A stretch of DNA of 64,000 nucleotides from Todiramphus chloris collaris (Eukaryota > Chordata > Aves > Coraciiformes > Alcedinidae). The notes under the pieces are model-generated. The model saw only the letters and a program-made list of their open reading frames with translations, had not been told where the DNA came from and did not search any database. The position numbers and the translations under genes are program-made. How positions within the stretch are numbered: position 1 is the stretch's first letter; every line of letters begins with the position of its first letter. The stretch lies in contig JANVCC010000146.1 of NCBI GenBank assembly GCA_025345505.1, positions 3,768,345 to 3,832,344 on the forward strand, read 5' to 3'. Shown here piece by piece: positions 46,557-58,740 of the stretch.

Positions 46557-48057
46557 AGTCCTAAATATTAGTATCTCTGTGAACATGCAATTGTGTCCAT
46601 AGGGAGAAAATTACAATCCAAGAGGGAAAATAAAATAGGATTTTAAAAATTGTATCATGCACGTGTCAGTACGACTGAGATTCTTCTAAAATAGGGTCCT
46701 TCAGCTCTGTGACACACCAAGTGCTGGATCCCAGGGGCTAAAGAATTAACTGTGGCAGGCGGCAGTTTGGTGAAGAAGTGCTCAGTAGTTTAGTTGTCAC
46801 ATGGAAGTAGCCTCAGGACAGCAAGATCAGCCACTGGTTTTGACATATATAAAATAACTCTGCTCAAATTATAAATCCCAGGGTATTTTAGACTACCTGG
46901 TATGCCAGCAATGATGCTGAGGAAAACAGAGGTGTTTCCACAATGGAATGGACATATATATTTGCTCCAGTTATTGGTGTAAAGCAAACCAGTGACAGAT
47001 TCTTCCCCCTCACCCCCATTTCAATACACATAAAGGGTAAAATTCCATCTACAAGATTAAGCAAAGCTTTAGCATTAAGGTTTCCCATTCAAAATTTCAC
47101 AACTAGTTGTTTAAAAAAAAACAAATTCAACATCTTTTTTTTCCTCTCCTTTGAACTTTTCCTCCTAACAGGACAGTCTGTTAAATTTAGTGTCCTTCAA
47201 GTCTCTAAAACTGTAGAGTTAGTCATATTGGTGAGGGCTGGGCAGTTATGAAGGAAGATTTACCATTTCAAGTTTAATTAAACATGCAGACATGCTTGGG
47301 CCCCAGCTTTTGAAGGTGGATGAGAGCTGAAGCCCGTAACTTGAGTGACCTGACCTTTTCACTGTAGGAGCTGTTTAGAGTTCTCAGGTTGGCACTGAGA
47401 ATTATGTGAATTTAGCAGAACAGAGGCAAAGGAAAAAGAAACCGTCCAAGAGCTGGAGATGGTGTGTGCTGGGAGGGATGATGAAATAACAAGGGTACTT
47501 GTAGAGAGAATTGCTAGAAGTGGGAAAAGCACAGAAATAAAAGCAAAGCCCAAGAGGAACAGAAAGCAGATGAAATTAGCGGAAAGGAGAACAAAGCCTC
47601 ATCCTGTGAGACACAGGAGAAGGCCAATCTTAAATAATTATAGTAACAGTTTAACTTTAAAATCAGGATGTATATTTGTCGTGGTTCCTCCGACAGTGCA
47701 AATCTCTCCTCCTCCCTTTCTTTGCACAGATTTCCCCAGACAATTCACAGTCCTTCCCTTCCTTTATTTATCTGGGTTCATATTTCATGGCTCTTGTTTA
47801 CTGTATTCCCATCATGATTTATGACCAAAGAGGAGCGTTGCATCCAGGTGATGATCCAGTCCATTATCTCTATGGAGATGCTGACCACCGTAGGAGAGCA
47901 GAGACCTGTTGTGCCACATGATGGAGAACAAGCAGGAAAAAAAGGGGCTTCTGGGTTACGAGGGAAAAGCACAATTCTTGTAATTTGGACAGCTGGATGT
48001 AAAGGAAAAAAATATCCTTTCTCCTACTATTCCTCTCTCTGAAAGGGCTTTGATATT

Positions 48058-48075
48058 AAAAAAAAAAAAAAAAAA
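48058..48075. repeat. A18 homopolymer tract
   Basis: Eighteen consecutive A residues followed by GAAAAAG. No retroposed body with target-site duplication was recognised upstream. Confidence 0.9.
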
Positions 48076-48356
48076 GAAAAAGTCTCAGGAGACCAAATAC
48101 ATTCAATGTGCTAACACACAGCTGCCTTAGCTAAAATGACCCATTTTAAATGCATGCGACAGGGTAAATCTCCTGTCTCGATACCACCCTTGGCTGGTCT
48201 GGCACACTGCACTTTTTCCATCCAGTTTTCTGCTTTGCCATTAATAAATCAAGATTTCCTTGCCCTGCTCTGCACCTTTGCAGCTTTTGCAGATCATTAA
48301 TACCAAGACAGGGCTGTTAATCTCTTGGTCCCAAGATGCTTCGCCCCACTTGCAGA

Positions 48357-48416
48357 CAGAGAGGCTGGGACACAGAGGGGACCATGCAGAGAGGCTGGGA
48401 CACAGAGGGGACCATG
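48357..48416. repeat. Two perfect tandem copies of a 30-bp unit
   Basis: The unit CAGAGAGGCTGGGACACAGA... ending ACCATG occurs twice with a period of exactly 30 bases and no mismatch, implying a recent duplication or an incipient minisatellite. Confidence 0.95.
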
Positions 48417-49904
48417 CCTGTGGCCACAGAGCAGGGGAACACGCCCCGGGGCCACCTTAACTTCCAGAAACGTCCCCACAGACCTGGCCTGGCCATCCTG
48501 CACTGGCAGCAGCCATCGTATTTGGGGGTGGATCGCGGGGTAAATCTCGGTGCGAGGCATCTCTCTGCTGTGAGCCTCGTGCTCCGCTCTGCAGCGCTTC
48601 TGCTGCCTGTGCCCTGCTTCAGCAGTGGCTTTCCAAAGGAGTATCTCCCTCTCCGCTGCTATCGAGGTCTTATTCCCACTGCTTGCATTTCTTATCCAAT
48701 TCAGCCCTTCTATCCCTAGTGCTCTGTAGAAGAGTTTAACACTCTTGCTTTATTTTTCAGGTCTCTTCCCATCAGAGAAGGGCAGGAACAAAGCTTGGCA
48801 ATGAAAGGCAATTTCTCCTAACCCGGTGGGCGAGCACAGCGTAGTAAGAGTACTTTTAAACAAAAAAAAAATCTAATAACTTCCATATAAATTGTGCAGG
48901 AGAGAAAACTTTGTGGTTTTGACATTTGTAGCTGTTTCAGCATTTTTCTGTGGAAGATGAAAAACTTTTGCATTGAGCAAAACACAGATTTATGATCAAT
49001 AAAGTGAAGTTTAACAGTTTATAGGTGCCATACATTCTTTTTTTTAAAAACTGATATTAAAAACTATTTTTCCCTCACAACAATGTGAGAAACCCTCTCC
49101 AGTGTCAGTCAGAATTTCAGCATAGTAAAGAAGCCAGCAGAGCATTGTGGATAATCGCTGGATGAGGTTTCCAGCAGGGCGAGTTGCCACCCAAGCCATT
49201 CCTCTTGTGCTTTCGTGAGGTCATGTGCAGTAAAACTCATGTAAATGTAAAATGTAAAATGCCCATTAAGTAAAAATGCCCATTAAGACCTAGGCATGGA
49301 CCTCGAGCTCTGAAGATGGGCTCACCCAGTTGCTTTAGAGGGCTTGGAGCAGAAGGTTGCTGCAGGTCCCTTTCTGGAGCATTCCTAATAACTCTTCCAC
49401 AAGGTTCTTCAAGTCGTACTGTAGCACAAGATACAGGCAGAAAGCAGGCAGCTGCCTGGCAAATAACTGATTCCCCCGTGGGTTTGGGAGCTGCTTGTGA
49501 GTATTTGGTACGTGTGACATTTTACTGGCACTGTCTCCTGTTTGGCTTTGAGTGGTCAGGGAGCATTGGGGATGACTTCTTCCCATCTCAGCTCTGATCT
49601 GCAGGAGCATTGAGCAATCAGATCTTGTACTCCCGATATTTCCCCCTTATCTTTACCTCTCACCAGAGGATGTCCACCTCTGAAAAAATTGTGCTTTCCA
49701 CATCAACACATGTGCCAGGAGCTGTTGCAGGGATGCTGAACACACTGGAAATAGAAAAGACTCTTATTCTTCAAAGAACAGTCAACTGAAATTGATTGTT
49801 TTGTAGCTCCTACAAGAAAATCACATCCACAGACTTCCTGAGAGAAGTTACTTGAACTTAGTTTCAGTATTAAACTTAAGGTGTAATTTTGAGCATAAAA
49901 TTTT
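48417..49904. other. Non-coding DNA, nothing recognised
   Basis: GC-richer to 48.6 kb, then AT-richer. Contains a local tandem repeat at 49254-49286. No gene was recognised. Confidence 0.55.
49254..49286. repeat. Two tandem copies of a 16-17 bp unit
   Basis: GTAAAATGCCCATTAA (49254-49269) is followed by the same unit with one extra A (49270-49286). They are preceded by shorter GTAAAAT echoes from 49242. Confidence 0.9.
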
Positions 49905-49955
49905 TCAGTATAGGGCCCATTCTAGTGCCATTAAAACCCATAAGAAATCTGCCTT
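49905..49955. repeat. Possible ancient sauropsid-type repeat fragment
   Basis: 'tatagggcccattctagtgc', 'cattaaaacccataagaaat', then 'ctgcc' resembles the decayed form of 'agggcccaatcctgctcccattgaagtcaatgg...', an old repeat common in sauropsids. Too short and diverged for certainty. Confidence 0.25.
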
Positions 49956-50614
49956 GATTAGATTTATTGTAGAGGCAGAGAGGTGAGCTAGTTCTTGTTT
50001 TATGCTTTTGTTTCCCTGACTGTGCAGTCTCTGGGCTTCCTACTTGTGACGGTGTGTGGAAATGCTCATATTGCCCTTATCTCCTCAACATGTTCTTCTT
50101 TGTTAAGGGCTATCTCAACACAGTATCTACAGGAAAAATAGGAGAGGGTCCATTGCCCAAACAAGGCAGGGATTTTGCTGTTTTTTCTTCTACTACAGAG
50201 CATTTGACAAAGCCAATAAATTCGTCAAGGAGATAAGTTGGACTTAATAATCCCTGAGGTCTGCACAAAGGAGAGTGCAGCAGCATATTCACCCCAGTCA
50301 GGTCCCCTTCCTCCCGTGATACATCTTGAAATTTATCACCTGGTTGTGAGCCTTAACTGCACAAATCCCTGGTGAATTGATGGGAGAAGGGATCCTTGCT
50401 GAGGTTTATACGGTGGGTCTTAAACCCTTAAACACTGGTGGCAGTGCACGTACCCCATAAAGCTGTGTCTTTGGTAATTTACAGATGGGGAACCTGGCCA
50501 CATTTCCTCTGTGGAAAATTGGGTTGAAATAAGTGGGAACTCAGAGCTGAGCAGTGGCACTTGAGAAGGTCCACGATGTGCTGCAGTTTCTTTGGAGTAT
50601 GCGGCCATTTTCAC
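49956..50614. other. Non-coding DNA, nothing recognised
   Basis: Mixed sequence with short overlapping frames and no feature recognised. Confidence 0.6.
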
Positions 50615-53084
50615 TTGATTAAATAAACTCGGTTCTTGGAAGATCTGAAAAGTGGCTTTTAGAGAGTTCTGTCTAAAAGCTTACAAGTTTTTCCATTTCT
50701 TCTGAAGAGACATCTATATTCAGAAAATTAAAGGATCTACAAAGCGATATTTTCTGAAGCAAATAGTGACATTATGAGCAGCTTAAGCACTTGCACTGCC
50801 TGTCTGTGCTAAACTGCATCTCCTGACTGACAAAGCCCTCTCCTGCTAAAAGCAACTGTTATAAAATTATGACTAGCGCATATATAATGTTTGTGTTTAA
50901 CAAGACAACAGAAACGCCACCTTAGTAAAAACTGATTATGGTTACAGCTGAACAATTCACATCATGCAAGATTTATAATATTAAGGTTATGCAATCATCT
51001 AATCTGAGAGACGAGCCTTGAGTAATAATATGAAATGCATGTACTTCAATCTGCAACAGTAGATTCATTGCTGTTTTCTTATTAGCTCATGCTAGCATTA
51101 GGGCTGCATTATCCATTTTACCATAGTCTAGTTCAGCATTTCCATCTGAAAACATATGCACAATAAGTGATCTATGCCAAACAATGAAATGGAGACAAAG
51201 CCATTTGAGTGACTTCACGGCTATAAAGATATACATAATCTGTATGTCTTTCGGCAATTCTCAGTACTTTTTACTATATCTCTTTGCATGAAAAGTTTTC
51301 GCAAAAGAAAGGAAAAGATAGAAATTGCCCCTTTTCTTCCCTCGAGAACAATACTCTGGGGGCTCAACTAAAGCAGGAATGCAGCTCCTGAATTCTTCTC
51401 ATCCTGAAGGTGGGACATCAGATCATCTGCTTCCTGATATACCAGGAGCAGGTTAACTTAGGATAGAAGAGATTGACTCGAAAGTTGCATTGTCCAGCCC
51501 GGGTAAAATTGCTAATATTTCCACTGAAAGGGAATCTCTTCTCTTTCTTAGAAATGAAACGTTTCCAATATTTTGTAAACACGATATGTTAATCTGACAA
51601 AGAATAGCAGCATATATATATGTATAGCAATATAAATAGAAACTCTAACTGGCTAATCATCGTGCAGAGAAGCGATAGTGTAGCTCAGGTTAAAAATGTG
51701 CTATTTCAGGGCTAACGAGTTCAGGCATCGTATTTCAAAGGCACATATTAGAAAAGTTGACAAGTGTTTATAATGCAATAATCAAACTAATTGACTGAGA
51801 TCTCTGATTAAAATGAGGCTTTTCATGCAAAGCTCAGACTGAGATTCCCCTTGAGCTGCATGCAGTGGGCTGAGTTCATTTTCCCTCGCCTGTGCAGGCT
51901 TTGATCCTGTGAGGCACTGGGGTCTTGGGGCACCAGGCAGTTCTGGGAGGATTGGGGACCTTACTGAACCAAACCCTTCAGATAATTAGTCGTTCAGATC
52001 CCTGCACGTGTAGGTGGATACATCAGACTTTTGCTACAATCACAATTCTCAGGGGAAGAAGAAGAAAAAAAGTAGTATTTCAAAGTTAAACAGAAGGCAT
52101 TTGTGTCCTGGAGTCTGATTTATTATACACACTCTATATAGCTGTCATTAAATGAACAGGCTAACATGCAACTATTCATCACAGGGGGGAAATGAACAGG
52201 CTATTCTCTGCTTGCCTGGAATTGTTCATATTTCTGAAAACTAAAAGCAGTGTCTAGGAAAGGAAAGAATGCCTAAAATGCCAGAAGATATTTGATTTAT
52301 TCTTTTCAGGCATTACCTCTCTATGTTCTCTCTGCCTGAGAGTATTACTCAAGTCAATCGATCTTAGAAACTGTTTCTAGCAATCCCCGTTTCCCCCCAA
52401 ACTCTCTGCTAAACACTTTAATCTACCTCCTTTTGTTGTTATTTTCATTAAAATAGACCCAAATTGATCAGGTTGGTGGGTTTTTTTTTTTGCTTTGGAA
52501 GGTGCATTTTGATCCAAAGATATCTAATCATCTTCTCATTTGTTTTAGCAATGTTTCAGTTATGAGTCTGCATACAGTAAACTGCAATATCCATTTGAGT
52601 TCCAGCTACAGCAATTCACAGCTTGCTCTTTAGTTACATGAGAAAAAGAAAATAAGTGATGCTGCCTGACCCAAAAGAGCTCTCTGGGTGCTGATTCAAG
52701 GAGATGACTAGAAATAGTCAGATTTTTTAAATGAAAAATTAATTGCTGGAGAAAAAAATCAGGGGATAATTTTAATTAATGAATAAACAGTGTTATAAAC
52801 TATTTGTGGATACAAAGAAATCCATGATTTAATGACCTAGAAAAAATAACTACTACAACCTAAAAATTGCAATCAGAATGGTTGCATTGACAGAAAACTG
52901 GATTTTAGCTAAAATACCTTTCATGACACAGCTCCCTTGCATGGTTTTCCTCACCAAAATATGGAATGCTTTTGGCTGAAATTAAACAAATTCTTATACT
53001 TTTCAGGAGAAAAAAAAAGTTCACTACTTTAGGCTGCAAATTTTCTTGTCAAAACTCAACATTTTCCAGGGCTTTTCCTATGTT
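50615..53084. other. 2.5-kb AT-rich, ORF-free block, possible enhancer cluster
   Basis: The longest stretch in the window without a single open frame of 60 codons on either strand. AT-rich throughout, with repeated ATTA/TAAT cores, a CATATATATATG run near 51611-51622 and T11 at 52481-52491. The word AAATGAACAGGCTA occurs twice 40 bases apart (52150-52163, 52190-52203). No interspersed repeat was recognised despite the length. Absence of recognisable repeats plus AT-rich motif content fits a conserved regulatory cluster; this is inference. Confidence 0.35.
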
Positions 53085-53250
53085 CTAGCTCCCATCCCTG
53101 GCTGTCAATTCACTTATCATTTGTTTGTGCAGTTGAAAAAATATTGTCCCTGTCATTAGTTTGCGACCTGCGCAACTACCACCAGCATCCAGTCTTGCAG
53201 GTAGAAAATTGCTGGCAGCTTTTGCACAGCTGAGGAGGACTGGGGGAACC

Positions 53251-53275
53251 CCCAGCCCAGCCCAGCCCAGCCCAG
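53251..53275. repeat. (CCCAG)5 tandem repeat
   Basis: Five perfect pentamer copies. Confidence 0.95.
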
Positions 53276-54247
53276 CAGGACAGGGCCGTGTGCCCACAGG
53301 TCCCTCCATGGACCTTGTTCCACGCCAGCTTCTCCAGCAGCTCAGCCCAGCTCGGCACGTGCGGCCACGCTGATGAGGAAACCTGCCCTTTCTAGGCAGG
53401 TTTTCCCCCAAAAAGGAGAGGTTTTGGTGGCACCCCATCAGCGAGGGGACAGGGGAAGGTTCAGCTCCAAGCACTGGTCAGCCCCACCAGTGATTAACTC
53501 GGTTTTTTCCTGCCAGCTCTTTTCTACACCCTCCCTCAGACGTTAAGGCTTCGGGTGGGGTTTTTTTTGTATTTCCCAGCTTGGGGAAGCTGAGGGGGAG
53601 GGAAGAAGGACAAGGAAACCCTCTGCTGAAGTCAAAGCGGACACAAGGAAGGCCATCCCTCGGCGAGGAGATGAAAGGCTGCCGTTGTTTGACAGTGAGG
53701 GTGTGTGGGTGTCTCTCGTCAAACCCGCTGACACCCAGTGCTGAGCCGCACAAAATACCGGGGGGGAGCTCGGCAAAGATAAAAGCAGCCGTGGCCCTGA
53801 GGGCCCCACTTTCTGCTCTGCTGCCATAGCCAATGAATTAAAGGTAGGTGAGGCACTAGCAGAAATACCTTCCTGCTCTGCTCTGCTGGGTTTCGCTCCT
53901 CTTTTCTGCTTCTCCCTGTAGTCAGGGAGGGAAGAAGGGGCTTGGGTATCACCTGGCACTGCCTCTGGACACTCCGCTCAAACCTTTCCAACGTTCCCGG
54001 ATGTGCACTTCAAAAAGAAATCTGTGCTGTGCTGCCTTCAAAATAGAGAAAAATTTAAATTGCTGGTTCTTGGCACTCCAACTCCTTTATTTCGTGTGTG
54101 GTTTCATTGGATGACTTAAAACACAGACCTGAACACCTCAGCCTACAAAAGCAAGAGTACATGTGTGTGCGGGAAGGTGAAGCTCCTGGATTTAATTGCA
54201 ATTAAGGCCTTTCCTGCAGCTCCACAGACATTTCCTGGCTGTACGTG

Positions 54248-54267
54248 CACACACACACACAAACACA
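54248..54267. repeat. (CA)n microsatellite
   Basis: Six to seven CA units, then AAACACA. Confidence 0.85.
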
Positions 54268-54445
54268 GCCCAGAAACAGCACCAGGGGATGAGACAACAC
54301 TGGAATTGCTTATGCGCAACAAAAATTCAAACAAAAAATCAAGGTGTTTTGTTCTGGTTTTGTGTGGAGAAGAAAAGGTCAGGATGCTGACTAACAGACT
54401 GTTTTAGGACAAATCTGATGCCATTATGAGTGGTTTTCACCCTCC

Positions 54446-54460
54446 TCTATTCTATTCTAT
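54446..54460. repeat. (TCTAT)3 repeat
   Basis: Three perfect pentamer copies in a pyrimidine-rich context. Confidence 0.85.
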
Positions 54461-54479
54461 TCCCTCCCTTCTCCCACCC

Positions 54480-54990
54480 CCATCTAAATACAAAGTAACC
54501 TGCAATCCAATTAGTGCTGAGTGTGTACGAAGCAATCGCGTTTAATAAACAGAGCTGGTAGGTTTTAAAAAATAGTCTTGTCCATGACCTTTTCTTAATT
54601 TTGTGGGATGTAATCTGAAATTCTCCTTCTTTTTTTTTTATTTACCCTTGCAGTTTAATTAGAGTCAGTTGTTTTGCCATAGCCTACCTGCTATACACGC
54701 ACACGGTGCTTTTGCACAGTTTCTCTCTGATCCCTGAGGAGCTGCCGACCTGAACTTCTCTCATGCACGCCCTCAGCAGATTAATGATGACAGAGTCAGT
54801 GTGTGCGTGCACGAGTAGCATGCTCTGGTAACAAATCAGGAGCACAGAGAAGGATTTGTGTCTTTTAAATGGCTTTGGGACAGTAGCACGTAGCTTTGTT
54901 TATTTAATTATTTAGTTATTTTAGCTTAAGTTCTGATTTGCTCTTCTTTATTTCATTCATTTCCTTTCATTGGAGGAGGTGCCATGGAAA
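54480..54990. other. AT-rich block, possible conserved non-coding element
   Basis: Contains CCAATTAGTGC, GTTTAATAAAC, AGTTTAATTAGAG and TTATTTAATTATTTAG words and no open frame of 60 codons. Regulatory function is inference. Confidence 0.3.
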
Positions 54991-56150
54991 GTTCTCGACT
55001 AACTGTACAAAGAGAAGTGATCCCCTCTGAGCCCTCTTTTTAATTCTTTGAGAGCAGACAAAGCAGAAAAGACCTGACAGAGGCAGCATGAACAATAAGC
55101 TGCGTTTTCCCGAACTGGTGGTGAAAACCAGGAAGATTTCAGCTGGGGTGAGGGGTAGAGGAAGAGGGAAGGGGGCTTGGAGAAGAGCCAGAGAGAGGTT
55201 TTTGTCTGGAGTCTTTGAGAGATGGAAAACAGAATTAAATCCATTTAAACCACTGCGTCCCATGATTAAACCCATCAAGTCTGGGGAATCTTTGATTCTG
55301 CCATTTCTAGGAAGCACAAACCCATGCCAAGTGCTAGCTATGAGTGCAGGCAGGTCCTGAAGAGCCCAAATGAGCACCCAAGCACCCTGGATGCTCCGTA
55401 CCCCCACCACACCAGTACCTACCATGGTCAGGACACAGAGCCCGAGACTCATAACATCCCCTGAGCGACCCTTGCAGATTGGAAAAGGCGGGCAGAGGGA
55501 AGGAGGTCAGTGACACTGAAGTCTGCTGGACCAACATCCTTGTCTTCTGCATTTTGGGAAAGCACTTGCCATTCAGGGAAGCTGCTTAGTGAAAATTTAG
55601 GATAAATCAGAACCATGGGTCAACAAATTCTTTGTGGAGAACCAGCTAAGACTGATGGCCTAAATATCCTGCTTTCTTTCCCAATTTCTTGGATAACAGT
55701 GTAGTTCCAGGTTAGGCTGCTTTTGGTGGCAAAAGTAGCATAAGAAATTCTCACCTTCTGCTCTTTCCCCTCCTCACTCAGATTGCCTTTTATTTCATGT
55801 GATCAGGTTAAAGATAGCTCCCACCCACAAAAACCCCAGGTAGAAGGTAGAGGTTGGCAAGCCTTGCTAAAACTGGCTCCTCTATCAGAGGCAGCGTGGC
55901 ACAGACCTGCCGGCCCCTCAGCTCGCATCACCCTAGTGCCAGACTTCCCATAGCACCCAAAACGCACCTGAAGTGGCTTTGAGGTGTTCCATTGCTGCCT
56001 GCCTGCAGTGCTGCCCTCACCTTGGATTTACTAGTGAGGGGAGCACGGGAACCAAGTTCAAGAGTTGGTGGTTTCATTTGCATATGAGAGGCCAAAATAA
56101 GCAAATAAAAACTGCCACACAAAACGAACCAGAATTGGAATTGGCTAAAC
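54991..56150. other. Non-coding DNA, chance ORFs
   Basis: A 161-codon minus-strand frame (55452 down to 54967) is overlapped by a 90-codon plus frame and other minus frames and has no domain. A perfect octamer ATTTGCAT lies at 56076-56083. Confidence 0.55.
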
Positions 56151-56400
56151 ACTTCCCTGTGAAATGGGTTTTAGAAGCGACTCTTGAACTCTTCAGTGGA
56201 AAGACAGATTCATTTTCAATGGAGTTTGATCTTGCTCTTCAGCTTCATTTGTAAGACCAATTACAGAGCATTTTGTACAACAATTACGTGCATTAAAACC
56301 ACTCTGTTCCATTTGATGAATTTTAATAGTAATTGAACAGAAGAACCCATCAACTGCAAGATTGTCCAATCAAGTATGCCCACACACTGAACTGTAATTT
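56151..56400. other. AT-rich block, possible conserved non-coding element
   Basis: Contains CCAATTACAG, AACAATTACGTGC, GATGAATTTTAATAG and GTAATTGAAC words close together. Regulatory function is inference. Confidence 0.28.
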
Positions 56401-56703
56401 CCACTCCACAAATGTGTAATGCCACTTGAAACTACCAAAATGTCCTCTCCCCACCAACACCCAAGCAGATTCTTGGGGATTTGCTTCAAAACAGCTTTGT
56501 TCCTTGAGGCTTTAAGTACACAGAAAACACATTGACCATGCCCTGTGGCAATTCTTGTGTACAGCTTGGTCCTGCAAAGCTCCCTGAGGCTCATTCTTGG
56601 ATGGGGCATTTACAGAGTGCTGATGACCACAAGGGTTTGGCAGCAAGTGCCCTACAAATAACCCTACAAATGCCATTCTTTGTGAAGAGAGGCATTTTTG
56701 GAG
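56401..56703. other. Non-coding DNA, nothing recognised
   Basis: Mixed sequence. A short direct repeat of CCCTACAAAT(A/G) lies near 56650-56670. No other feature. Confidence 0.55.
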
Positions 56704-56786
56704 GATCACAAAATCACAGAACACTAGCGGTTGGAAGGGACCTCTGGAGATCATCTAGTCCAACTCCCCTGCCAAACCAGGGATGC
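56704..56786 (-). mobile_element. CR1 LINE 3' end fragment, very short
   Basis: Antisense CR1 terminus: 'atcacaaaatcacagaac', 'ggttggaagggacctctgga', 'gatcatctagtccaactccc', then 'ctgccaaaccaggg'. Only about 80 bases remain, on the minus strand. Confidence 0.88.
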
Positions 56787-57499
56787 CTTCCAAGGAACTT
56801 TGTAAGAGCTGGGTGTCTGCTTTGTGTCATTGTAGGAAACGGAGTCTGTCACCTGGACTCTGGATCTGGTATTGACACTTCAGTTTGGTTCAGCTTACCT
56901 TGCAACGGGACAGTGTGCAGAATTGTGGGTTGAAAAAATATAGGCCTGAAACAGATAATTTGAAGACAAGCCCCTCAAAGCCACTGAAGAATAGATACTT
57001 GGGCTAGAAGAGTTCAGATAAATCCCTTTCACATGGTCACCACAAGCCCCAAAGAGCCTGTAACTTACATCATGAGTCCAAAAACCACAATAGCAATGCA
57101 GTATGGCAGAGCAAAGAGGAGATCAAAGGCATCACCAGTGTCCTGGGTCTCTGGAGAATATTAATGCATTTCTTAATCTTTGTTGTGAAAGTCTTGTTGT
57201 TATTTCTCTACTAGCCTTGCTTTTTCTATCTGGGGCTGGCCTGTGCCATACAGAAAATTCCTTGAGGGAAGATGTAGTCTTCACTGGATTTGCTGGAAAT
57301 TAGAAGAACAAAAGATGAACTATTTTGATGAACTTGCTCTCAATGCTATTTCCAAGTTAACTCGGGAAACAAAAAGATTGCTAGAGTTTAGATCAGTGGG
57401 AGATAAGCATCCAACTGTCAGAGCCTTCCTTTGAAGTGGGTTTCCCCTTGCCAGTGGTTGCTACAACTCTTAAGTTCAATTTAAAGACAAAAGATGAAG
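56787..57499. other. Non-coding DNA, no gene recognised
   Basis: Short plus-strand frames near 57243-57434 look protein-like (reading MNYFDELALNAISKLT) but lie beside an ancient repeat and have no homology I recognise. Confidence 0.45.
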
Positions 57500-57564
57500 T
57501 CTTGGCCTTACTGAAGTCAGTAAGTTTTATCACTGACAACTCAGAGGGCAGGATTTCACCCAAG
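57500..57564. repeat. Ancient sauropsid-type interspersed repeat
   Basis: 'gtcttggccttactgaagtc', 'agtaagttttatcactgaca', then 'gggcaggatttcaccca' matches the order of a well-known old repeat (idea: atcctggccccactgaagtcaatggcaaaactcccattgacttc...ggccaggatttcaccc). This also explains the apparent splice donor GTCAGTAAGT here. Confidence 0.55.
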
Positions 57565-57779
57565 ATGTTTGTACAGGCACTAACTTCAGCATCTGTTGAG
57601 AGCCACATGAAATATTTATGTTGAAGAGTGAAACTGCATTGTTTTCTGGCATCTCATCCTGAACACAAAAATGACCCTGTCCCAGGAAACCACCACTCTC
57701 CTCTGAAAAGAGCATGGTTTCAGTTGAGAGATACCTTATCCCGGTGTGATCAAATTAGGAGTGACAATGTGTGATTTAA
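57565..57779. other. Non-coding DNA, nothing recognised
   Basis: A short segment without a recognised feature. It may be the remainder of the adjoining ancient repeat. Confidence 0.4.
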
Positions 57780-58740
57780 AAATGATTACTGCACATTTTC
57801 TTCATGGGATATATATAATTTTTTTCTGTTAGTTTTCATTTTGGTTTAGAACAGGGAAAAAAATGAACAGCAGAGTTTTGCTTATAAACGGGAAGACCTG
57901 TTCCCTTCCCAACTAAAATTTCAACCCGTGGTTCCTTATATTTTTTATATATTTGAAAAATCCTGTCTTTGAAAGCCCGGGAATGCAGCTTCTACTGCAG
58001 GTTATATTTTTCTGTACGCTGTGCAAGTCAATTAGGTAATGGGCGCACAGCCCTACATAAAAAGCGAAGGATTATTAAAAGATCTGCAGAGGACCTCAGC
58101 CTATTAACAAAGCTATCCAAGTTTCTGAAATGTGGGCAAACACAAATCTAGCATGAACAACATTTTTTTCAAGGCTCCTTCCCCTCTTCCCTCCCAGATG
58201 GAGACAAGATCCAAACAAGTGAGATCTGGGAAGGGCAGAACAGTGGTAGGAGCTGGGGGCAAAGAAATGGGGAGGTACTCTCAGAGACTCCTTTGAAAAA
58301 AAACTTGCAAACAAAAGGACAGAGAATTTTTTTCCCCCACTTGTCTCTTGATCCCTTCCCCCTTTCAAATATCATCTCTTGCTTGTTTCCCTTTATGCAT
58401 TTTAGTGTTTCAGTCACCGGCTGCTATGTTGGGTTTTTTTTCACCCTTCACACACCATCACATACTGCCTGCTTTTTTTTTTGACCACGCTCTGTGTTGT
58501 AATAATAATAATAAAAAACTGGGCTTGATTTTAATTTGTGTAATGTTTTTGTTAAAAAAAATAAAAACCCAACAGCCTAATTAGGAAACCCGTTAAATGG
58601 CTGCAATTCAAATATAATTCTATTAAATTCTCCCTGTAAAGTTAATGTTACAGACTTTTTAACAGATGTTTTAATTAGACATTGTTATTAAAGGGAATAC
58701 TGTAGAAATTAAAAGCGGGCCCTAAATGTGTTAACAAAGA
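57780..58740. other. AT-rich region with possible conserved elements and AAT repeats
   Basis: TATATATAATTTTTTTC and ATATTTTTTATATATTTG words lie at 57810-57955, an (AAT)n tract at about 58500-58513, and a TTAATTTGTGTAATG to GCTGCAATTCAAATATAATTC block up to 58720. The central part (58150-58430) is ordinary with overlapping frames. Regulatory function is inference. Confidence 0.28.

Larger units (their letters stand above)
45306..48356. other. Non-coding DNA, nothing recognised
   Basis: About 3 kb, with an A13 tract (45312-45324), no 60-codon frame at about 45960-46789, a 15-base tandem duplication at 46527-46556 and an A18 tract (48058-48075). No gene or interspersed repeat was recognised. 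Confidence 0.55.
53085..54479. other. GC-richer non-coding DNA with overlapping ORFs
   Basis: Frames are open on both strands (up to 138 codons) with low-complexity Pro/Ser/Gly/Arg content and no domain. Contains a (CCCAG)5 repeat, a (CA)n repeat and a (TCTAT)3 repeat. A GC-rich isochore-like patch is sufficient explanation. Confidence 0.5.

Noticed and set aside
54967-55452. 161-codon minus-strand ORF
   Set aside because: Overlapped by other open frames, no domain, and no start context or splice structure that supports it.
57436-57624. Protein-like frame with an apparent donor GTCAGTAAGT
   Set aside because: The central part matches the wording of an ancient interspersed sauropsid repeat, which explains both the frame and the donor-like site.
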